A DNA stretch of 64,000 nt from DATARH01 sp035309005 (lineage in GTDB: Bacteria > Pseudomonadota > Alphaproteobacteria > ATCC43930 > CGMCC-115725): contig DATGFP010000023.1 in the NCBI GenBank assembly GCA_035309005.1, positions 1 to 64,000 of the forward strand, written 5' to 3'. A program made the translations under genes and the position numbers. The notes under the pieces are model-generated. The model was not told the DNA's origin. It saw only the letters and a program-made list of their open reading frames with translations, and made no database searches. Positions 34,652 through 42,878 of this stretch are shown in pieces (positions within the stretch are counted from its first letter, which is position 1; each line of letters starts with the position of its first letter).

Positions 34652-35391
34652 GTCGTCGCGTGGCGCGCTGGCTGGTCGTCGCCGCGGCGGCGGCTTTGGT
34701 GTCCTCTGGCCACGGCCACGCAGCCGCGATCGCCTGCGAAGCCCCGGCGGAATTGACCCACGTATCGGCGACGCTGCCGCATCTCGCGAAACGGCTGCGC
34801 GCCGGCCAGCCGGTCAAGATCGTCGCGATCGGCGGCGCTTCGACCAGGGGAGCCGCCGCCGGCGCCCCCGAGCTTGCCTACCCGCAACGCTTGCAGCTGG
34901 CGCTCGCGGCGCTCTATCCGGCGGTGCCGATCACCGTCGTCAACAAAGGCGAGGCGCGCCAATCGACCCAGCAGATGATCCAGCGGTTTCCCGGCGACGT
35001 CTACGCCGAGCAGCCGGTCCTCGTGGTGTGGGAGACCGGTATCGCCGACGCGGTGCGCGGCGTCGAGGTCGACGATTTCGCCAACGCCCTGCAATCCGGC
35101 ATCGATGCGATTAAAAATCGGGCAGTCGACATTCTGCTGGTCGATATGCAATTCTCGCACAGGACCTCGACCCTGATCAATTTCGAGCAATATTTGAGCG
35201 CCTTGCATCGCATCGGCGACCTCAACGAAGTGTATGTGTTCCCGCGCTTCGAGATGATGCGGTACTGGAGCGAGCAGCATATGTTCAACTTCGAGGACGT
35301 CGCCGAAGCCGAGCGCAGCCGCCTCGCCGCCAAGGTTTACGACTGCATCGGACGCGACCTCGCGCGGGCGATCCAGCTGGCCGTCCAATGA
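34648..35391 (+). CDS. SGNH-hydrolase-fold protein lacking catalytic residues (probable pseudoenzyme)
   Basis: The GTG at 34648 overlaps the opgC stop. The 247-residue product has a signal peptide (about residues 1-26) and then an SGNH-like domain clearly homologous to its downstream neighbour: shared VAIG, YPQRLQLAL, VDMQF and RFEMMRYW. Block I reads GGAST where the neighbour has GSSST, so the nucleophilic Ser position is Ala. Block III reads ETGIADAV against QLGTNAVL, losing the Asn. The DxxH of block V is absent. It is therefore probably inactive, perhaps a binding or scaffold partner of the active paralogue. Periplasmic location is predicted. The 3' end overlaps the next start as ATGA. 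Confidence 0.8.
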   Translation: MSRRVARWLVVAAAAALVSSGHGHAAAIACEAPAELTHVSATLPHLAKRLRAGQPVKIVAIGGASTRGAAAGAPELAYPQRLQLALAALYPAVPITVVNKGEARQSTQQMIQRFPGDVYAEQPVLVVWETGIADAVRGVEVDDFANALQSGIDAIKNRAVDILLVDMQFSHRTSTLINFEQYLSALHRIGDLNEVYVFPRFEMMRYWSEQHMFNFEDVAEAERSRLAAKVYDCIGRDLARAIQLAVQ

Positions 35392-36242
35392 ACCGTCTTG
35401 CCGGGTGCGCCGTGGCCGCCGCAGTGGCCTGTGCCGCCGCCGCCCCGGCGTTCGCCGGGAGTGCCGCGACAGCGGCCCAGGGCGTCGGCTGCGCGGCGCC
35501 GCCGGCCCTGACGGTGCTCGGCCCGGCGCTACCGCGCAGCGCGGCGCGAATCGAGCGGGACGCGGCGCTGACGATCGTCGCGGTCGGTTCGTCCTCGACC
35601 CTCGGCGTCGGTGCGAGCAGCCCGGCTCTGAGCTATCCGAACCAGCTGCAAGCGGCGCTGACGCAGCGCTTTCCGCGAGCCGATATCCGGGTGATCAACC
35701 GCGGCAGAGGCGGGGAAGACGCGCCCGAGGAACTGGCGCGCCTTGACCGCGACGTCGTCGCCGAGCATCCCGATCTGGTGATCTGGCAGCTCGGCACCAA
35801 TGCCGTGCTGCGGCGCGACGATCTGAGCGCCGACGGCGAGCGGATCGCGCGCGGCATCGCGGAGCTGAAATCCGGCGGCAGCGACGTTGTGCTGATGGAT
35901 CTGCAATACGCGCCTCGGGTGATCGCCAAAGCGGCTTATCCAACGATGGAGCAGCTGATCGCCGAGGCGGCGACGCGTGACCGGGTCGGGCTGTTTCGCC
36001 GGTTCGAGATCATGCGGTACTGGCGCGATGCCGAGGAACTCGACGCGCCGCGAATGATCGGCCCCGACGGGCTGCACATGAACGATGCGGGATATCGCTG
36101 CCTCGCGGTCGATCTGGCCCGGGCGCTCGCGACGAACTGGCTGACGACCGTGAGCGCGCCGCCCGGCGGCGGAGCGGTCGCGGTCGCCGGGATGACGGCG
36201 ACCCGGCCGCTCGGCGCCGCCGACGCCGATGCTGCCCGCTAG
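35388..36242 (+). CDS. Periplasmic SGNH/GDSL-family hydrolase or acyltransferase
   Basis: This 284-residue protein starts at ATG 35388, translationally coupled to the paralogue before it. The signal peptide ends near AFAGSA. SGNH blocks are intact: VAVGSSSTLGVGASSP near residue 66 (nucleophilic Ser), VINRGRGGED (block II Gly), IWQLGTNAVL near 130 (block III Asn), and DGLHMNDAG near 228 (Asp-x-x-His). The tail after residue 250 is Ala/Gly-rich. The operon with opgC suggests it removes or transfers acyl groups on periplasmic glucans or related polysaccharide; that is inference. Confidence 0.85.
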   Translation: MNRLAGCAVAAAVACAAAAPAFAGSAATAAQGVGCAAPPALTVLGPALPRSAARIERDAALTIVAVGSSSTLGVGASSPALSYPNQLQAALTQRFPRADIRVINRGRGGEDAPEELARLDRDVVAEHPDLVIWQLGTNAVLRRDDLSADGERIARGIAELKSGGSDVVLMDLQYAPRVIAKAAYPTMEQLIAEAATRDRVGLFRRFEIMRYWRDAEELDAPRMIGPDGLHMNDAGYRCLAVDLARALATNWLTTVSAPPGGGAVAVAGMTATRPLGAADADAAR

Positions 36243-36819
36243 CGCGATCAGCGCTGCGTGCCGTGCGGCGAAAGGACGCGCGATGCATAGCCGATATGCA
36301 GATCCGGCGGTGCCCGGCCGGTGTCGGTCCGCGATCGGACGATATAACGCAAAATCGGATTTGGATTTACCCAATCTTCATATATGCTGGTGTATACCTG
36401 CATAGGAACCACAAGATGTTGCTGGTGCTCCGGGGAAATCCGATCAAGCGACAGCTGACAGGCGACGCTATGCGGCAAAGGGTTGCGCGCGTGGGATCGA
36501 ACGGCGACCGCAGTGTCGCCACAAAGCTTTGGCATATTGGTTGCTTGCACTCGCCCTGGGGAACAGCTGTGGAACAGCCGGCCGTGGGCCTTGGGCGCCG
36601 CAGACATCGGGGTCGCGGCAATCGGCGGTTGGGCCACATCGGTGTACATGGCATGGGTCCGGGCATGGGTCCGCCCCGCGTCGCGGGACCTCGGCGGGCG
36701 CCCGCGGCGGCGCAAACCGGAGATGTGCACGGCAACGAGAATTTTTCCCGCGCCAAGCTGTTTATCGGATGCACGCGCGCAGCGTTGCGGTCGACCAGGC
36801 AGTCGATTGAGGTGAGAAA
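36243..36819. other. Long upstream region of the yeaG operon, no gene seen
   Basis: The 577 bp contain an AT-rich strip near 36370-36400 (with TTCATATATG and TGTATACCTG), a sigma54-like promoter at 36529-36545, and the direct repeat CATGGGTCCG at about 36650-36672. Frames across it have the composition of non-coding DNA. It is long enough for an enhancer-type activator site upstream of the sigma54 element. Confidence 0.5.
36529..36545 (+). promoter_or_regulatory. Sigma54-like promoter upstream of yeaG
   Basis: The 17-mer TTGGCATATTGGTTGCT matches the YTGGCACGRNNNTTGCW consensus at all positions except the three after TGGCA, keeping the invariant GG and GC at correct spacing. It lies 275 bp before yeaG. 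In E. coli the yeaGH operon is known to be nitrogen-regulated through NtrC and sigma54, so the match is biologically consistent. Confidence 0.45.
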
Positions 36820-38766
36820 ATGCGATTTGACGATGGCATCTTCGGACTCTATTCGCGCCTTTACGAGAACCGGCGCGAGGTAGAATACTCGCTGGAGGAC
36901 TATCTGCGGGCCTGCTCGGACGACCCGGCGTTTTACGCCGGCGCCGCCGAGCGCCTGCTGAAGGCGATCGGCGAGCCGGTCATGGTGGACAGCGCCCAGG
37001 ATCCGCGCCTGGGCCGCATCTTCATGAACCGCACGATCAAGGTCTATCCGGCTTTCGCCGACGATTTCTTCGGCATGGAAGACACGATCGAGCGGATCGT
37101 CGGCTTCTTCCGCCACGCCGCGCAGGGGCTGGAAGAACGCAAGCAGGTGCTCTACCTGCTGGGGCCGGTCGGCGGCGGCAAGTCGTCCCTGGCCGAGCGG
37201 CTGAAGCTCTTGATGGAGAAGGAGCCGGTTTACGTGCTTAAGGCCGGCGACGAGATCAGCCCGGTCTTCGAGAGCCCGCTCGGCCTGTTCGACCCGGCGT
37301 CGCTGGGCAGCGAAATCGAGAAGACCTACGGCATCCCGCGGCGCCGCCTGACCGGCACGATCTCGCCCTGGGCGGTGAAGCGCCTCGAGGAATTCGGCGG
37401 CGACATCACCAAGTTCAGCGTGATCCGGTTGCAGCCCTCGCGCCTGAAGCAGATCTGTGTCGCCAAGACCGAGCCCGGCGACGAGAACAACCAGGACGTC
37501 TCCAGCCTCGTCGGCAAGGTCGATATCCGCAAACTCGAGATGTTCAGCCAGAACGATCCCGACGCTTATTCCTTCTCCGGCGGGCTCAACCGCACGAGCC
37601 AAGGGCTGATGGAATTCGTCGAGATGTTCAAGGCGCCGATCAAGATGCTGCATCCGCTCTTGACCGCGACGCAGGAGGGCAACTACGCCGGCACCGAGAA
37701 TATCGGCGGGATCCCCTATCAGGGCATCATCCTGGCGCATTCCAACGAAGCGGAATGGCAGAGCTTCAAGAACAACAAAAACAACGAAGCCTTTATCGAC
37801 CGCATCTCCGTCATCAAGGTGCCCTATTGCCTGCGCTCGACCGAAGAGCGCAAGATTTATGAGAAGCTCTTGCAGAACAGCGAGTTGGCGAACGCGCCGT
37901 GCGCCCCGTCGACGCTGGATATCCTGTCGCGCTTCTGCGTGCTGTCGCGGCTGAAGCCGCATGAAAACTCGAATTTGTATTCGAAGATGCGGGTCTATGA
38001 CGGCGAGAGCCTGAAAGACACCGATCCGCGCGCCAAGTCGGCGCAGGAGTATCGCGACGCCGCCGGGGTCGACGAGGGCATGGACGGGATTTCCACCCGC
38101 TTCGCCTTCAAGGTGCTGTCCAGCACGTTCAACTTCGACACCCAGGAGATCGCGGCCGACCCGGTCCACATGATGTATGTGCTCGAGCAGTCGATCTGGC
38201 GCGAGCAGTTCGCCGAGGAGACCGAGAAAAAGTACCTCAACTTCATCAAGGCCGAGCTGGCGCCGCGCTACGCCGAGTTCATCGGACACGAAATCCAGAA
38301 GGCCTACCTCGAATCCTATTCGGATTACGGCCAGAACCTGTTCGACCGCTACGTCGCCTATGCCGATGCGTGGATCGAGGACCAGGACTACAAGGATTCC
38401 GATACCGGGCAATTGATGAACCGCGAGCTCTTGAACCAGGAATTGTCCAAGATCGAGAAGCCGGCCGGCATCGCCAATCCGAAGGATTTCCGCAACGAGG
38501 TGGTCAAGTTCGCGTTGCGCGCCCGCGCCAACAGCGGCCGCAACCCGTCGTGGACCTCCTACGAGAAGTTGCGCGAGGTCATCGAGCGGCGCATGTTCAG
38601 CCAGGTCGAGGACCTCCTGCCGGTCATCAGCTTCGGCAGCAAAAAGGACTCGGACACCGAGAAGAAGCATGCCGACTTTGTCGAACGCATGGTCGAGCGG
38701 GGTTATACCGAGCGCCAGGTCCGCCGGCTGGTGGAGTGGTACATGCGGGTCAACAAGGCCGGCTAG
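36820..38766 (+). CDS. yeaG: PrkA-family serine protein kinase / AAA+ ATPase (YeaG)
   Basis: This 648-residue protein starts at ATG 36820. The N-terminal AAA domain has the Walker A motif GPVGGGKSSLAERL at about residues 113-126, and a Walker-like region follows around LMEFVEMFKAP. The C-terminal half is the PrkA domain, with AELAPRYAEFIGHEIQKAYLESYSDYG and a conserved end ERQVRRLVEWYMRVNKAG. The family acts in starvation and stress responses and as an ATPase/kinase in sporulation in Bacillus. It is first in a three-gene operon with yeaH and spoVR-like, a conserved grouping. Confidence 0.95.
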   Translation: MRFDDGIFGLYSRLYENRREVEYSLEDYLRACSDDPAFYAGAAERLLKAIGEPVMVDSAQDPRLGRIFMNRTIKVYPAFADDFFGMEDTIERIVGFFRHAAQGLEERKQVLYLLGPVGGGKSSLAERLKLLMEKEPVYVLKAGDEISPVFESPLGLFDPASLGSEIEKTYGIPRRRLTGTISPWAVKRLEEFGGDITKFSVIRLQPSRLKQICVAKTEPGDENNQDVSSLVGKVDIRKLEMFSQNDPDAYSFSGGLNRTSQGLMEFVEMFKAPIKMLHPLLTATQEGNYAGTENIGGIPYQGIILAHSNEAEWQSFKNNKNNEAFIDRISVIKVPYCLRSTEERKIYEKLLQNSELANAPCAPSTLDILSRFCVLSRLKPHENSNLYSKMRVYDGESLKDTDPRAKSAQEYRDAAGVDEGMDGISTRFAFKVLSSTFNFDTQEIAADPVHMMYVLEQSIWREQFAEETEKKYLNFIKAELAPRYAEFIGHEIQKAYLESYSDYGQNLFDRYVAYADAWIEDQDYKDSDTGQLMNRELLNQELSKIEKPAGIANPKDFRNEVVKFALRARANSGRNPSWTSYEKLREVIERRMFSQVEDLLPVISFGSKKDSDTEKKHADFVERMVERGYTERQVRRLVEWYMRVNKAG

Positions 38767-38796
38767 GGTCTTGCCTATCCCAGCGGAGCAAGCGCG

Positions 38797-40086
38797 ATGA
38801 ACATTGTTGATCGCCGGCCCAACCCGAAAGGCAAGAGCCTCAGCAACCGCCAGCGCTTCCTCGCGCGCGCCCGCGTCGAGGTCAAGTCGGCGGTGCAGGA
38901 AGCCCTGCGCAAGCGCAAGGTCGCCGATGTCGGCCACGGCGAGAAGGTCGCGATCCCGACGCGCGGCATCTCCGAGCCGCTGTTCCACCACAACCGGCGC
39001 ACCGGCCGCACCGACCACGTCATTCCCGGCAACAAGGAATACGTACGCGGCGACGAGATCCCGCGGCCGCAGGGCGGCGACGGGCAGGGCGGACGCGAGG
39101 GCAGCCCGGACGGCGCGGGCGAGGACGCCTTCGAGTTCACCCTGTCGAAGGAAGAGTTCCTCGACATGTTTTTCGAGGACCTCGAACTTCCCGACCTCGT
39201 CAAGAAGAGCCTGAAGGATACGACCGCGGTCGACCTGCAGCGCGCCGGCTATACGGTCACCGGCAACCCGTCGAACCTCAGCATCCCCCGCACGATGCGG
39301 CTCAGCATGGCGCGGCGGATCTCGCTGCGGCGGCCGAAATTGTCGGAGATCGAGGCGCTGCGCGAAGAGCTCGAGGAGGCGCGCGCCCGCGACGACGAGG
39401 CGGAGAGCGGGCGGCTCGCCCGCGAGATCGAGCGCCAGGAGCGGCGCAGCAAGATCATCCCCTATATCGACCCGATCGACGTGCGCTACCGCCGCTTCGA
39501 CCGCGTGCCAAAGCCCAACACCGAGGCGGTGATGTTTTGCCTGATGGACGTGTCGGGCTCGATGACCGAGGCGATGAAGGACCTCGCCAAGCGGTTCTTC
39601 ATGCTGCTGCACGTTTTCCTGACGCGGCGCTACCGCCACGTCGACGTCGTCTTCGTCCGCCACACCTCGACCGCCGAGGAGGTCGACGAGGAGACGTTCT
39701 TCTACAGCCGCGAAACCGGCGGCACGGTGGTTTCGACGGCGCTCGAGAAGATGCTCGAAATCGCCCGCGCGCGCTATCCGACCGATCGCTGGAACATCTA
39801 CGGGGCGCAGGCCTCGGACGGCGACAATTACGGCGCCGATTCGAGCCGCTGCGTGTCGCTGCTTGGCGGCGACGTGCTGCCGCTCTGCCAGTATTTCGCC
39901 TATGTCGAGGTCGGCGATGGCATGGGCGGCAGCCTCACCGGGCTGTCGCGCGACAGCGATTTGTGGCGCGCCTACAGCGAAGTGGCGCCGGCGCACCCGC
40001 ATTTCGCGATGCGGCGGGTCGGCGATCCGGCGCAGATTTTCTCGGTGTTCCATGAATTGTTCGCCAAGGGAGGCGTCCGTGCGTAA
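38797..40086 (+). CDS. yeaH: YeaH/YhbH family (DUF444) protein
   Basis: This 429-residue protein starts MNIVDRRPNPKGKSLSNRQRFL, the typical opening. The central region is acidic and charged, and a von Willebrand-A-like MIDAS site is seen in MDVSGSMTEAMK near residue 249. Residues ETGGTVVSTALEKM and NIYGAQASDGDNYGAD complete the metal site region. It is found almost always between prkA and spoVR genes. It starts 30 bp after yeaG, and its end overlaps the next start by 8 bp, so the products are made together. Confidence 0.95.
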   Translation: MNIVDRRPNPKGKSLSNRQRFLARARVEVKSAVQEALRKRKVADVGHGEKVAIPTRGISEPLFHHNRRTGRTDHVIPGNKEYVRGDEIPRPQGGDGQGGREGSPDGAGEDAFEFTLSKEEFLDMFFEDLELPDLVKKSLKDTTAVDLQRAGYTVTGNPSNLSIPRTMRLSMARRISLRRPKLSEIEALREELEEARARDDEAESGRLAREIERQERRSKIIPYIDPIDVRYRRFDRVPKPNTEAVMFCLMDVSGSMTEAMKDLAKRFFMLLHVFLTRRYRHVDVVFVRHTSTAEEVDEETFFYSRETGGTVVSTALEKMLEIARARYPTDRWNIYGAQASDGDNYGADSSRCVSLLGGDVLPLCQYFAYVEVGDGMGGSLTGLSRDSDLWRAYSEVAPAHPHFAMRRVGDPAQIFSVFHELFAKGGVRA

Positions 40087-41647
40087 CACGCGTGCCGACG
40101 TCGCAGAGCTCAAAGCAGACATGCCGCTCTTCACCGGCCCCAACTGGGATTACGCCTGCCTGCGCCGGACCTACGAGGCGATCGAGAGAATCGCGTTCGA
40201 CGAACTCGGCCTCGACATCTACCCGGTGCAGGTCGAGGTCATCACCTCGGAGCAGATGCTCGACGCCTACGCCTCGGTCGGCTTGCCCCTGATGTACCGG
40301 CACTGGAGCTTCGGCAAGCGCTTCGCCTATCACGAAACCATGTATCGCAAAGGCCTCGCCGGCCTCGCCTATGAGATCGTGATCAACTCCAACCCGGTGA
40401 TCTGCTACATCATGGAAGAGAATTCCATGACCATGCAGACCCTGGTCATGGCGCACGCGGCGTTCGGCCACAATCATTTCTTCAAGAACAATTATTTGTT
40501 CCGGCAGTGGACCGATGCCGGCGGGATCCTCGACTACCTCGCCTTCGCCCGCGACTATGTCGCGAAATGCGAAGAAAAATACGGGCTCGAGGCGGTCGAG
40601 CGCGTGCTCGACGCGGCGCATGCGCTGAAGGAGCACGGCGTCAACCGCTACGCCCACCGCTCGAAGCCCAACCTCGCCGAGGAACGCCAGCGGGCCGAAG
40701 ACCGCCGCGCCCACGAGGAGGCGACCTACAACGACCTGTGGCGCACCGTCCCGAACCTCGCCGAGAAAGGCGACGAATCGGTCGACGCCAAGCAACAGGA
40801 GGAGATGCGCGGCAAGCTCGGCCTGCCCGAGGAAAACTTGCTCTATTTCATCGAGAAGCGCGCCCCGCGGCTCGACGACTGGCAGCGCGAACTGATCCGC
40901 ATCGTCCGCAACATCTCGCAATATTTCTATCCGCAGAAGCAGCTGCAGATGATGAACGAGGGCTGCGCCACCTTCTGCCACTACGAGATCATGAACCGGC
41001 TGCACGACAAGGGCCTCATTACCGAAGGCTCGATGCTCGAATTCCTCCATTCGCATTCGAGCGTCGTGTTCCAGCCCGGGTTCGACGATCCCCGCTTCAG
41101 CGGCTTCAACCCCTACGCCCTCGGCTTTGCGATGATGAGCGACATCAAGCGCATCTGCGAAGAGCCGACCCCGGAGGACCGCGAGTTTTTCCCCGACATC
41201 GCCGGCAGCGGCGACGGCTACGCGGTGCTGCGCGACGCCTGGGCCAATTACCGCGACGAAAGCTTTATTCTGCAGTATCTGAGCCCGGCGGTGATCCGCA
41301 AGTTCCGCATCTTCCAGGTCGGCGACGACAGCAGCAAGCCGGCGTTGCGCGTCGAGGCGATCCACGACGAGGTCGGCTACCGCCGTATCCGCAGCGCGCT
41401 CTCGAAGCAGTACGATCTGTCGCGCCGCGAGCCCGACGTGCAGGTGGTCGATGTCGACCTGACCGGCGACCGCTGCCTGATCCTGGCGCACTACGTCCAT
41501 GAGGGCGTGCTGCTCGACGAGAAGACCTGCCGCTCGGTGTTGCGCTATGCCGCGCAGCTGTGGGGCTACGGCGTCAAGCTGCTCGAGATCGAGGCCGCCA
41601 CCGACAAGACGCTGAAAACCTACGAGGCCGCGCCGGAAGGGAACTAG
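40079..41647 (+). CDS. SpoVR-family protein
   Basis: I choose GTG 40079, preceded by GGGAGG and overlapping the end of yeaH. The 522-residue product shows the family motifs PLMYRHWSFGKRFAYHE near 75, INSNPVICYIMEENS near 105, AHAAFGHNHFFKNNYLF, NEGCATFCHYEIMNRL near 305, and HSSVVFQP. SpoVR takes part in spore cortex formation in Bacillus. In proteobacteria it travels with prkA and yeaH in a stress-survival operon whose molecular function is still unclear. Length is normal. Confidence 0.95.
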   Translation: MRNTRADVAELKADMPLFTGPNWDYACLRRTYEAIERIAFDELGLDIYPVQVEVITSEQMLDAYASVGLPLMYRHWSFGKRFAYHETMYRKGLAGLAYEIVINSNPVICYIMEENSMTMQTLVMAHAAFGHNHFFKNNYLFRQWTDAGGILDYLAFARDYVAKCEEKYGLEAVERVLDAAHALKEHGVNRYAHRSKPNLAEERQRAEDRRAHEEATYNDLWRTVPNLAEKGDESVDAKQQEEMRGKLGLPEENLLYFIEKRAPRLDDWQRELIRIVRNISQYFYPQKQLQMMNEGCATFCHYEIMNRLHDKGLITEGSMLEFLHSHSSVVFQPGFDDPRFSGFNPYALGFAMMSDIKRICEEPTPEDREFFPDIAGSGDGYAVLRDAWANYRDESFILQYLSPAVIRKFRIFQVGDDSSKPALRVEAIHDEVGYRRIRSALSKQYDLSRREPDVQVVDVDLTGDRCLILAHYVHEGVLLDEKTCRSVLRYAAQLWGYGVKLLEIEAATDKTLKTYEAAPEGN

Positions 41648-41711
41648 GGCTTCCTTCCTTCCGTCATTGGTGTCGGTTGCAGGCGGGGCCGCGGGCCGCC
41701 ATTTGCGTCAA

Positions 41712-42878
41712 ATGGACAGCGGGCTCACGGTTCTCGGCATCGAGACGAGCTGCGACGAGACGGCGGTGGCGGTGGTCGGCGACCGGCCGCGGCCGTGGAT
41801 CCGCGCCAATCTTCTGCGCTCGCAATTGGAAGAGCACGCGCCCTATGGCGGCGTCGTGCCGGAGATCGCGGCGCGGGCGCATCTCGACCATCTCGACGGG
41901 CTGATCTCCCGGGCGCTGGCCGAGGCGGGAATCACGATCGACCAGCTCGACGCCGTCGCCGCGGCGGCGGGGCCGGGGCTGATCGGCGGCCTCATCGTCG
42001 GCTCGATGGCGGCCAAGGGCATCGCCTGGGCGGCGCGGAAGCCGTTCATCGCGGTCAACCATTTGGAAGCGCATGCGCTGGCCGCCCGCTTGTCGCACGA
42101 CCTCGGCTTTCCCTATCTCTTGCTGCTGGTGTCGGGCGGCCACTCGCAGCTGCTGGCCTGCCTCGGGGTCGGCCACTACCGCCAGCTCGGCACCAGCCGC
42201 GACGATGCCGCGGGCGAAGCCTTCGACAAGACCGCGACCCTCTTGGGCCTCGGCTATCCCGGCGGACCGGCGATCGAGCGCGCGGCGCAGGGCGGCGATC
42301 CGCGTCGCTTCGCGCTGCCGCGGCCGCTCAAGGGCCGGCCGGGCTGCGATTTTTCATTTTCAGGCCTCAAAACCGCGGTGCGCCAGATCGCGGCCGGCAT
42401 CGACACCCGGGCGGGTCCGCTCGGCCCCCGGGATGTCGCCGATCTCGCCGCCTCGGTCGAACTGGCGATCTGCGACACGCTGCTCGATCGCACCGCCAAC
42501 GCGGTTGCCTGGTTTCGCGCCCATTATCCCGAGGGAAAGAGCCTCGTCGCCGCCGGCGGGGTGGCGGCCAACCGCCTGTTGCGCGAGCGCCTCGCCCGGC
42601 TGGCCGCGACGGCCGGGCTCGCCTTTGTCGCGCCGCCGCCGGCGCTGTGCACCGACAACGGCGCGATGATCGCCTGGGCTGGCCTCGAGCGGCTGCGGCT
42701 CGGCCTGGTCGACGGGCTCGACGCCCCGGTCCGCCCGCGCTGGCCGCTCGACGGTGACGTTGTCGGCGGACGCGGCGGCAGCCCCCACCCTAACCCTCCC
42801 CCGCTTGCGGGGGAGGGGATGCCAGGCACGAACAACCCTCCCCCGCAAGCGGGGGAGGGCAGGGTGGGGGCAACTTGA
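41712..42878 (+). CDS. tsaD: tRNA N6-threonylcarbamoyladenosine synthase subunit TsaD, with a repeat-derived tail
   Basis: The start is ATG 41712 (MDSGLTVLGIETSCDETAVAV), the standard family opening. NHLEAHALAARL near residue 117 holds two metal-binding His. LLLVSGGHSQLL, DFSFSGLKTAV, AAGGVAANRLLRERL and CTDNGAMIAWAG follow. It transfers threonylcarbamoyl to A37 of ANN-decoding tRNAs, with TsaB and TsaE. The normal C-terminus is near RPRWPLD (residue 345). The final roughly 38 residues, rich in Pro and Gly, are encoded by a palindromic repeat at 42782-42870. The stop overlaps the gpsA start. Confidence 0.95.
   Translation: MDSGLTVLGIETSCDETAVAVVGDRPRPWIRANLLRSQLEEHAPYGGVVPEIAARAHLDHLDGLISRALAEAGITIDQLDAVAAAAGPGLIGGLIVGSMAAKGIAWAARKPFIAVNHLEAHALAARLSHDLGFPYLLLLVSGGHSQLLACLGVGHYRQLGTSRDDAAGEAFDKTATLLGLGYPGGPAIERAAQGGDPRRFALPRPLKGRPGCDFSFSGLKTAVRQIAAGIDTRAGPLGPRDVADLAASVELAICDTLLDRTANAVAWFRAHYPEGKSLVAAGGVAANRLLRERLARLAATAGLAFVAPPPALCTDNGAMIAWAGLERLRLGLVDGLDAPVRPRWPLDGDVVGGRGGSPHPNPPPLAGEGMPGTNNPPPQAGEGRVGAT
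42782..42870. repeat. Double palindromic repeat inside the 3' end of tsaD
   Basis: Two copies of a CCCTCCCCCGC hairpin (42794-42817 and 42836-42859) lie inside an outer inverted repeat made of CCCCCACCCT and AGGGTGGGGG. This is the widespread alphaproteobacterial intergenic element. Here it is translated as the TsaD tail, and its right edge supplies the G-rich stretch immediately upstream of the gpsA start codon. Confidence 0.85.

Noticed and set aside
36263..36883. A 206-codon plus-strand frame upstream of and overlapping yeaG
   Set aside because: It crosses the sigma54-like promoter and the yeaG start and shows no protein-like pattern.
36367..40143. A 1,258-codon open frame on the minus strand across yeaG and yeaH
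   Set aside because: It lies opposite two unmistakable conserved genes and arises from strong third-position GC bias; the translation has no recognisable domains.
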